DNA from: Spongiibacteraceae bacterium
GTDB taxonomy: Bacteria > Pseudomonadota > Gammaproteobacteria > Pseudomonadales > PIVM01
Reading direction: 5' to 3'
Length of the DNA stretch: 12,089 nucleotides
NCBI GenBank assembly: GCA_030618505.1
Contig: JAUXDF010000057.1
Coordinates: 1 to 12,089 of the forward strand
Positions 7,008 to 12,089 of this stretch are shown here, in pieces. Positions within the stretch are counted from its first letter, which is position 1, and each line of letters starts with the position of its first letter. The notes under the pieces are model-generated. The model searched no databases and was not told the DNA's origin. It saw only the letters and a list, made by a program, of their open reading frames with translations. Made by a program: the position numbers and the translations under genes.

Positions 7008-8354
7008 CTAATTCCTGACGCGTTGTTTTTTATGTCTCTTGTTAACTAGAGCCTGGGAAGTAAACTCAAACTTCGAAGGCACCTTGTAGCGCTCAAGCTT
7101 ATTCAAACAGTACTTACGAATTGTTTTCTTTAGCGCCTTGGTATCGAGCTCATCTCCACATCGAACCTTCGCACATACTTGATTCCCCAGCATGGTATGG
7201 GGCTCACCGTAAATGATGCAATCATCAACAGCATCGAGTTCATTCAAGACAGACTCTACCTCAACCGGAAATACTTTTTCCCCTCCAACATTAATAATAT
7301 CTGACTCTCTGCCGATTATCCGCAACCAGCCTTTATCGACTTCAACCATGTCCCCGGTACAAAGCCAGCCGTCTTCTTCCAGCATGCCATCTGCATTAAG
7401 GTAACCAAGCATAGTCGAGCGAGACTTCACCCATAGCACACCATTTTCCACTTTCGTTTGGAAATTTTCACTGTCGATTTTCAACCAGGACGAATCACTA
7501 CCACGAGTTTTTGATCTGGGCGAACCGAATTCTGAAGTACCGTACTTTTGAAGTATACGCACATTAGGAAAAACTTCTGGCAACCTGTTCAGCACGGAAT
7601 TACCCATGGGCTCAGAACCATAACTTACTACCTTCAATGATGATAAGTCGAATCGACTGTACTCCCCAGATATGATTAATAAATTCAGAAAAGACGGAGA
7701 TACGGGCAACACATCCACCCGATGCTCCATAATCAATTTACAGATATGATTGGGTCCACGACTAGATGTCAAAACCAAACTGCCGCCGCTAAACAATGTA
7801 TAAAACAATGTATCTAAACCGGCGATATGATCCAACAATAAAAATGCAAGTGTCCGATAGGCTTTATTTACCGCGATAAAACTGGAAAGAAATTTTTCCA
7901 AATCATGCAATATGGCTTTTGGTCTACCAGTCGTTCCTGAAGAGAAAATAATAAATCCCGAGTGCTCTTGCTCCTTCAAAGCTTTTAATAAGTAATGGCC
8001 CTCAGAAGACTTTCGCTGAACAGAGCTGCCAAAAAGTTGCTGCCCTTTCTGAACAAAAAGGTACTCTATAAAAGCATCTTCACAATAACGACTAACATCC
8101 TTTATATGCGGTGACATTAGCGCTACGACATTACCATTACGAAACAAGGCGATCAGCAATGAAATCGTTCGATAAGTATAATCTGACTGAACACCAATCA
8201 CCTGCCCACGCTGAATTGACAAAGCATCCAACTCTACCAGCCACTTATCAACAGCCGAGCTCAAATCACTATATGAATAGGAGTTATCACCCTCCACAAC
8301 TGCACATAATGGCCCATTTTCCAGCAGTCGCTTATTCAATAAATCTAGCAGCAA
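7008..8354 (-). CDS. AMP-forming acyl ligase (ANL superfamily), last gene of acylation operon
   Basis: Activates a carboxylic acid with ATP to an acyl-adenylate and passes it to a thiol, here most likely the carrier protein encoded two genes upstream. Motifs in order: P-loop FSSGTTGRPK (137-146), YGTSEFG (271-277), GWLCTGD (329-335), GRESDIINVGGEKVFPVEVE (348-367), which is the hinge to the C-terminal lid, and KVPSKFEF (424-431). The final lysine motif, normally G-K-x-x-R, reads H441-K-K-Q-R445, so the catalytic lysine is kept while the glycine is His. At 448 residues it is shorter than typical acyl-CoA synthetases (500-plus) and similar to compact carrier-loading ligases. The start is uncertain: TTG 8354 gives MLLDLLNKRL with AAGGG 11 bases before it, and the reading frame has no better start. 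It lies 14 bases after the reductase stop. The acid is not predictable from sequence alone. Confidence 0.88.
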   Translation of the reverse strand: MLLDLLNKRLLENGPLCAVVEGDNSYSYSDLSSAVDKWLVELDALSIQRGQVIGVQSDYTYRTISLLIALFRNGNVVALMSPHIKDVSRYCEDAFIEYLFVQKGQQLFGSSVQRKSSEGHYLLKALKEQEHSGFIIFSSGTTGRPKAILHDLEKFLSSFIAVNKAYRTLAFLLLDHIAGLDTLFYTLFSGGSLVLTSSRGPNHICKLIMEHRVDVLPVSPSFLNLLIISGEYSRFDLSSLKVVSYGSEPMGNSVLNRLPEVFPNVRILQKYGTSEFGSPRSKTRGSDSSWLKIDSENFQTKVENGVLWVKSRSTMLGYLNADGMLEEDGWLCTGDMVEVDKGWLRIIGRESDIINVGGEKVFPVEVESVLNELDAVDDCIIYGEPHTMLGNQVCAKVRCGDELDTKALKKTIRKYCLNKLERYKVPSKFEFTSQALVNKRHKKQRVRN

Positions 8355-8368
8355 AACAGCAACATCCC

Positions 8369-9067
8369 TTATGAAATCCCACCTAAAAATAGAGTTTGGC
8401 CGGTAATAAAATCGCTATCCTTGCTGATAAAGAAATCCGTGACGTTAACAATGTCTTTAAAAGTCCCCAATCTCTTAATCGCTTGAGTTCTAATCAGATC
8501 ATCCATTTTGTCATCAGATACGCCTTTAATTAAATCCGTAGCGACAGGCGTAGGCCCAAGGGCATTTACCGTAATATTGAATGATGCCACCTCCTTAGCC
8601 ATTACTTTTGTAAAATTATCGACTGCTGCTTTTGAAGCAGCATAAGCAGCTTCGCCTTCCAATTTCAAAGGCGCTGCAACCGTTGCAAAATTCACAATGC
8701 GACCATACTTTTGTCGGCACATCACTTTAGCGACTTCTCGAGCGAACAGAAACGTACCAAATACGTTCGTTTCAAATATTTTTCTCACTGTCGCCAGAGG
8801 TGTTAGCAATATGTGATTCATAGAAGCAATGCCCGCATTATTGAGCAAAACATCGATTCTCCCATATTTTTTTCGTACCTCGTTGACCATCTGCTGTACG
8901 GCTTGCTCATCCGCCACATCAAGACAATGGTGTTCGTACCCAGCAATTTCTTTGTCCATCTCACTACGGCTACAGCCCACAACACTGTACCCTTTACCAG
9001 TATAATATTCTGCTAAATAGCGGCCAATTCCTTTGCGTGTACCCGTGATAATCATTACTTCAGGCAT
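8369..9067 (-). CDS. Short-chain dehydrogenase/reductase, FabG-like, with Thr at the Ser position
   Basis: Classical SDR of 232 residues, probably an NADPH-dependent 3-oxoacyl-carrier reductase or related enzyme acting on the acyl group bound to the neighbouring ACP. TGTRKGIG (8-15) binds the cofactor, NNAG is at 76-79, and Y142-x-x-x-K146 (YAASK) forms the active site. Thirteen residues before the Tyr, where SDRs have catalytic Ser, is T129 in VNFATVAAPLKLEGEAAYAA. Similar Thr-bearing SDRs occur in surface-glycan clusters as far as I recall, so this may mark a subfamily and not an inactive enzyme. GPTPVATDL and the C-terminal FITGQTLFLGG are normal. The ATG directly abuts the ACP stop (TAA then ATG). 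GGGGAGG (9073-9079) five bases before it lies within the end of the ACP gene, indicating coupled translation. Confidence 0.9.
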   Translation of the reverse strand: MPEVMIITGTRKGIGRYLAEYYTGKGYSVVGCSRSEMDKEIAGYEHHCLDVADEQAVQQMVNEVRKKYGRIDVLLNNAGIASMNHILLTPLATVRKIFETNVFGTFLFAREVAKVMCRQKYGRIVNFATVAAPLKLEGEAAYAASKAAVDNFTKVMAKEVASFNITVNALGPTPVATDLIKGVSDDKMDDLIRTQAIKRLGTFKDIVNVTDFFISKDSDFITGQTLFLGGIS

Positions 9068-9361
9068 TTATACCTCCCCAAGCTTCTCAGCAATAAATTC
9101 AGCCAAAGCACCCACGCTCCGATATGGACTGTTACGCATAGACATAGCCTTTTCATCTGCCAAGGAAACAGTACAACCCAACTCATCAAAAATAGCAGAC
9201 TCCAAAGTTGTCACCAACATCACTAAGGACAATGAATCTATTCCCGATTCCCCACCAAAAAGTGGAGTCTGATCATTTACATCTCTCAGTGAATCGTAAT
9301 CAAGCTCCTCATTCAATTCACTCACTGCTTCTTTAACTAATACAACCGCCTTATCACGCAC
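9068..9361 (-). CDS. Acyl carrier protein (phosphopantetheine-binding)
   Basis: A small acidic carrier protein whose Ser would be modified with 4'-phosphopantetheine to hold an acyl group as thioester. The attachment motif is GIDSLSLV, with Ser at residue 45 counted from the ATG at 9367. The surrounding helices (VVLVKEAVSELNE, SVGALAEFIAEKLGEV) fit a four-helix ACP. The product has about 97-99 residues, longer than housekeeping AcpP (78). The extra length lies between helices II and III (DELGCTVSLADEKAMSMRNS), as in stand-alone carriers of specialised pathways. GGGAG (9369-9373) is only one base from ATG 9367 but seven from GTG 9361, so I prefer the GTG start. It lies between acyltransferase and reductase with minimal spacing, so it is very likely the dedicated carrier for this operon and not a fatty-acid synthesis ACP. 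Confidence 0.9.
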   Translation of the reverse strand: MRDKAVVLVKEAVSELNEELDYDSLRDVNDQTPLFGGESGIDSLSLVMLVTTLESAIFDELGCTVSLADEKAMSMRNSPYRSVGALAEFIAEKLGEV

Positions 9362-9368
9362 AACCATA

Positions 9369-9373
9369 CTCCC
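9369..9373 (-). promoter_or_regulatory. Ribosome binding site favouring GTG 9361 for the ACP gene
   Basis: GGGAG on the minus strand leaves a one-base spacer to ATG 9367, which is too short, and a seven-base spacer to GTG 9361, which is optimal. Confidence 0.5.
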
Positions 9374-9376
9374 ATT

Positions 9377-9910
9377 TTAACGATTCATTATCACCTTTGC
9401 GGGTGACCCTTGTATGATAACATTCGATTTATACCTTCTATTAACCATGCTATTAGCAACCACTAAGGTATTATCACCAATTTCAGCACCATCCAATATG
9501 ACGCAGTTTGCTCCAATCCAAACGTTATCCCCGATTTTAATGCCTTTGGAGGTACTTCCCTGGTCTTCCAAGTGGACTCCTTTCTGATCATGTCGATAGT
9601 TACTTGAAATCATGCTCACATTGGGACCACAAATGAAATTGTCCCCTATTTCAATCCCCTCAGATCCTGCTGCCAGAAAACAACCCGTTGCCACCCCCCC
9701 CCGTTGCCCCATTTTTAGAATGCCATCATATGCTTTAATCTTAGTAAACGAAGAAACAACACAACCCTTACCCAGCTTTAGGTTTCGAGTTAGATCAACT
9801 TCAGCCTTGGGACTAATCTTAGCTCGATACTTCAGCATATAAATCACAGTAACAACCAACTGTGGCGTCAGTACTCGCAACAGTCCTTTTCTCAGATTAC
9901 CCAATTTCAT
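9377..9910 (-). CDS. Hexapeptide-repeat (left-handed beta-helix) acyltransferase
   Basis: A sugar O- or N-acyltransferase of the WbbJ/maltose-acetyltransferase type. It would move an acyl group from CoA, or here perhaps from the adjacent ACP, to a glycan. The N-terminus has a basic, partly hydrophobic helix (MKLGNLRKGLLRVLTPQLVV). Imperfect hexapeptide turns follow: LGKGCVV, IGDNFICGPNVSMI, IGDNVWIGANCVILDGAEIG, DNTLVVANSMV. SSNYRHD (about 109-115) sits where the catalytic His of this family is expected, and IIQGSPAKVI closes the domain as usual. ATG 9910 is preferred to TTG 9916; it overlaps the stop of a tiny upstream frame (MSVCI) by ATGA, and the ribosome site is weak. Codons 70-73 contain an uninterrupted run of nine G (9694-9702), so the length is sensitive to slippage. 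Nine bases separate its stop from the ATG of the ACP frame. The length of 177 residues is normal. Confidence 0.88.
   Translation of the reverse strand: MKLGNLRKGLLRVLTPQLVVTVIYMLKYRAKISPKAEVDLTRNLKLGKGCVVSSFTKIKAYDGILKMGQRGGVATGCFLAAGSEGIEIGDNFICGPNVSMISSNYRHDQKGVHLEDQGSTSKGIKIGDNVWIGANCVILDGAEIGDNTLVVANSMVNRRYKSNVIIQGSPAKVIMNR
9694..9702 (-). repeat. Nine-G homopolymer inside the acyltransferase gene
   Basis: The plus strand shows nine consecutive C at 9694-9702, hence G9 on the coding strand across codons R70-G71-G72-V73 (QRGGVATG). Gain or loss of one base would shift the frame early, before most of the beta-helix. Confidence 0.9.
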
Positions 9911-9939
9911 ATACAAACACTCATAATTCCTACATAACC

Positions 9940-10092
9940 TTATTCTGATACTCGTGCATATGCCCCTGAAATCAATAGCGCGAAAATACCAGCAACAACA
10001 GTTACTATTTCCTCTATGGATATTGTATCAGGGTTACCACAAAGATAAAGCTGACCAACAACATTGGGATGTTCGGTTAAGTTTATATTCAT
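9940..10092 (-). CDS. Hypothetical 50-residue single-span membrane peptide
   Basis: I do not recognise this gene. The frame runs ATG 10092 to TAA 9940 and encodes 50 residues starting MNINLTEHPNVVGQLYLCGN. It continues with an acidic segment (DTISIEE), then about 18 hydrophobic residues (IVTVVAGIFALLISGAYA), and ends RVSE. This predicts one membrane span near the C-terminus with a short polar tail. It fills the gap between the GlpD-like stop (16 bases) and the acyltransferase start (29 bases). In such a tightly packed operon that argues for a real gene. Against it, the ribosome site is weak (an A-rich leader with no GGAG) and the peptide is short. It is not a PEP-CTERM-type signal, as there is no PEP motif or basic cluster. 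A small membrane partner of the GlpD-like enzyme or of the acylation machinery is possible; this is speculation. Confidence 0.45.
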   Translation of the reverse strand: MNINLTEHPNVVGQLYLCGNPDTISIEEIVTVVAGIFALLISGAYARVSE

Positions 10093-10108
10093 AAACTTTA
10101 ATTTTTGT

Positions 10109-11773
10109 TCACATGTTCATTTTCAGATAATATTTATTTAACTTTATTACTTCCTTTTCTCTGCGCTCCGCACTCCAACCATTACGCTCCATGAGCAAAT
10201 TTGCACTAAAATTAATAGTATCATCATGCGGCTTTTGAGCATTACCAACAGGAAGACGACGAACTAGCAAATCCTCCAAGTGTTGCACTTGCTCATACCG
10301 AATACAATGCTCCAACACCCCCCGACAACAACCCGCAGCGCCAGGTACATCTTGAAGCATATCAGCATCTTCACTACAGATACCTTCAATACTAGCAATC
10401 GCCATCGGAAAATAGTCCAATATAAACCGAATTTGACCAATGCTCAAACCAAGCCCTTGCAAGCTCTCCTTTGCACCAGACAGATCCGACCATAACGCTT
10501 GCTCCGAAGTATTTGAAGGAGCTATATCCAGTCTATGATTGCACTTCAAGGCATCGACAGCCTGCTCAGCAGCCTTACGTGCAAGCGTATATTTTGTTCC
10601 TCTCAATGTATACAGGCCTTTTAACTCTGCCGCGCTTTTCCCCCAGTCTACCCAGCACGCATGCCTGATCAACGCTGCATCAGCACCCTTTTCCCTTACT
10701 TTTCCTGAATCTGCAGGCAAAAACCCAACGTGAACCTGGACCACGTCGCCCAAAGAAATTAATGGTTCCTTAAATGCTGAATTAACCTGATCTATACACT
10801 GCTTAAGCTGCTTGGAAGTCAAGCCCTTCTGCTCCCCGTCGCCCGAAGGGAAATACCATGTACCAATCAACGTATACCCTTGCCATGGAGATATAAATAA
10901 CAGCCGAGACATCCCACATTGGTCCAATGCTTTGACACCCACCGCCACTTCAAAACCCGCCTTATCCACAACCAGATTTACGGCTTTTACATACTCCAAC
11001 TGAGGCTCCATTGATACCTGCGATTCCAGTACCCGGCCATCTCCGCTACAATCTACCGCCATACCAACCGTAAGCTCGCTGCACTTGCCAGTCGGCACAT
11101 CATCCAAAAAAACACGATATTGCTTTGAATCACCAAGTGGCTGCACAAACCTAACATTTGAGTAGTTACACGCATCTGCACCCCTGCCAGCTGCGGCTTG
11201 TAGCAAAGCTAAAACCAAACGCTCAGTATGAATAACCTGAGCGTCATACCATAGCGCACCCCCTGTTATGGTTCTATCCACCAAACCAGGTACCTTTTTC
11301 TTTAACTGATTACGCGACAAAATCTTTCCAGATGGAATAGCGGCTTGAGGTGCAAGCCCCTTGTTTCGATTAAATGTCAAACAGTTATAAAACAGCAAGC
11401 CCACACCAACCAAGAGTCGATTTTTTGACAAAGCTGAACACGTTGGCAGCACACAGGGAAGAGGCCGAACCAGGCCTGGCGCGATTTTTAACCATGTGTT
11501 TCGCTCCCGTGATGAAATCACACTGGATTTCACATCCAGACTTTGCAAATAGCGCAGCCCACCATGAATGGTCTTCAAACTATTCGCTGATGTCGCCGCA
11601 CCAAAATCCTGCTTGTCTACGACCAACACAGACAGCCCTCTACTTGCAGCTTCCCACGCAACACAAGCGCCAAAAACTCCCGCCCCTATCACTAACAGGT
11701 CATAATACGGCTTAAATTCCCTTCGACTTTCAACACCGCCAAGCTCTCTGCAGGAAGTATTATTCTGTTCCAC
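10109..11773 (-). CDS. GlpD-like FAD-dependent glycerol-3-phosphate dehydrogenase homologue
   Basis: A flavoprotein of the aerobic glycerol-3-phosphate dehydrogenase family. The known reaction is sn-glycerol-3-phosphate to dihydroxyacetone phosphate, with electrons passing to quinone at the inner membrane. From the chosen start, YDLLVIGAGVFGACVA holds the FAD-binding glycine motif (GAGVFG, 30-35), HGGLRYL is at 70-76 and LRGTKYTLARKAAEQAVDAL begins near 390. The last 70 residues (LMERNGWSAERREKEVIKLN) match the GlpD C-terminal domain. It deviates from classic GlpD: ATSANSLKTIHGG replaces TSSRSSKLIHGG, VDCSGDGRVLE replaces the NATGPW-type block, and it is 554 residues against about 500. GTG 11773 is preferred to ATG 11788 because AAGGAG lies five bases before the GTG and nothing precedes the ATG. 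As first gene of an acylation operon it probably acts on a related phosphorylated polyol or supplies a glycan precursor, not general glycerol catabolism. Confidence 0.85.
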   Translation of the reverse strand: MEQNNTSCRELGGVESRREFKPYYDLLVIGAGVFGACVAWEAASRGLSVLVVDKQDFGAATSANSLKTIHGGLRYLQSLDVKSSVISSRERNTWLKIAPGLVRPLPCVLPTCSALSKNRLLVGVGLLFYNCLTFNRNKGLAPQAAIPSGKILSRNQLKKKVPGLVDRTITGGALWYDAQVIHTERLVLALLQAAAGRGADACNYSNVRFVQPLGDSKQYRVFLDDVPTGKCSELTVGMAVDCSGDGRVLESQVSMEPQLEYVKAVNLVVDKAGFEVAVGVKALDQCGMSRLLFISPWQGYTLIGTWYFPSGDGEQKGLTSKQLKQCIDQVNSAFKEPLISLGDVVQVHVGFLPADSGKVREKGADAALIRHACWVDWGKSAAELKGLYTLRGTKYTLARKAAEQAVDALKCNHRLDIAPSNTSEQALWSDLSGAKESLQGLGLSIGQIRFILDYFPMAIASIEGICSEDADMLQDVPGAAGCCRGVLEHCIRYEQVQHLEDLLVRRLPVGNAQKPHDDTINFSANLLMERNGWSAERREKEVIKLNKYYLKMNM

Positions 11774-11778
11774 GCGCT

Positions 11779-11784
11779 CTCCTT
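11779..11784 (-). promoter_or_regulatory. Ribosome binding site selecting GTG start at 11773
   Basis: AAGGAG on the minus strand leaves a five-base spacer to GTG 11773. It lies inside the frame opened by ATG 11788, so it can serve only the downstream start. Confidence 0.6.
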
Positions 11785-11788
11785 CCAT

Positions 11789-12032
11789 TTCATCTACACA
11801 CTATTCCGCAATCTACTGAATACCCTGAACCAATCATACCCTAACGGAACAACGATAATAGGGATAGAGACAGTCAACAACGTAACAGTGCGCTTGCGAC
11901 ACACCGAACACCCTCCTGACGCAACGGGTCGCGCAGCATGGGCCACCCGCCAAAGTGACACTCCAAATCTAGCCGACCAATAGAATGTTTGTATTTTTGG
12001 ACTAACTAGTGCCCGTCCGGAAGCACAATTTC
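11789..12032. other. Upstream region of the leftward operon, no gene seen
   Basis: No supportable gene is visible on either strand. The operon promoter should be here, but I found only weak candidates on the minus strand (TTGACT and TATTAT too close together, and TATGAT without a -35). The segment about 11885-11955 is noticeably more GC-rich than its surroundings and holds only a 22-codon minus-strand frame that I do not believe. It may be a fragment of another dispersed sequence. Confidence 0.4.
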
Positions 12033-12084
12033 TATAGTCCCCTCTCCTTTAAGGAGAGGGTTAGGGTGAGGTAAAAAGACTATA
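12033..12084. repeat. Intergenic palindromic element, second locus of the CTCTCC repeat family
   Basis: A near-perfect palindrome, CCCTCTCCTT (12040-12049) and AAGGAGAGGG (12051-12060), is followed by TTAGGGTGAGG. The whole is enclosed by a 7-bp inverted repeat, TATAGTC (12033-12039) and GACTATA (12078-12084). The order of parts matches the element at 3378-3436, so both belong to one dispersed family. The window ends five bases later. Confidence 0.75.
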
Positions 12085-12089
12085 AAAAT

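Noticed and set aside
9940..10000. C-terminal span of the small peptide as a PEP-CTERM or other exosortase sorting tail
   Set aside because: There is no PEP, VPEID or similar motif before the span, and only one Arg after it; no exosortase gene is visible in the window.
11882..11960. 22-codon minus-strand frame (MLRDPLRQEG) in the GC-rich patch
   Set aside because: It is very short and has no ribosome site, no recognisable motif and no operon context.

Overview
The window looks like part of a surface-glycan locus (O-antigen, capsule or exopolysaccharide type) in a Gram-negative bacterium. A marine or environmental gammaproteobacterium is my best guess from protein style and moderate-to-low GC; I cannot name a genus. 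There are no rRNA, tRNA, CRISPR, phage or transposase genes. Base composition is mosaic by eye: the partial glycosyltransferase at the left is more GC-rich than the AT-rich genes after it, as is common in polysaccharide loci assembled by transfer.

Layout. 1-811 (-): 5' part of a family-4 glycosyltransferase running off the left edge. 1067-2101 (+): polytopic membrane protein of the YbhN/AglD (LPG_synthase_TM) family. 2136-3194 (-): PAPS-type sulfotransferase, convergent with it. 3195-3576: a non-coding stretch filled with pieces of a CCCTTCTCC/GGAGAAGG-type intergenic repeat. 3577-4569 (-): NAD-dependent epimerase/dehydratase-like reductase, with a good sigma70 promoter at 4667-4695. 4915-6078 and 6140-6970 (+): a family-4 glycosyltransferase followed by a PHP-like metal-hydrolase-like protein. 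7008-11773 (-): a tightly packed six-gene unit read leftward. Its order is GlpD-like FAD oxidoreductase, a 50-residue single-span membrane peptide, a left-handed beta-helix acyltransferase, an acyl carrier protein, a short-chain reductase and an AMP-forming ligase. 11774-12089: no gene, ending in a second copy of the intergenic repeat family.

How the genes fit together. The four distal genes of the leftward unit form a coherent acylation cassette. The ligase would activate an acid and load it on the dedicated carrier protein, the short-chain reductase would reduce the carrier-bound acyl group, and the beta-helix transferase would move it onto a sugar. This is inference from the families, resembling in logic the hydroxyacyl-aminosugar modules of some O-antigens and flagellin glycans. 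The sulfotransferase suggests sulfation as a second decoration. The glycosyltransferases, the membrane protein and the epimerase-like reductase would build or handle the carbohydrate itself.

Most worth a second look: an uninterrupted run of nine G in the coding strand of the acyltransferase (possible phase-variable switch), the unannotated 50-residue membrane peptide inside the operon, the unusual presence of a GlpD-like enzyme at the head of an acylation operon, the PHP-like protein of unknown role, and the intergenic repeats.
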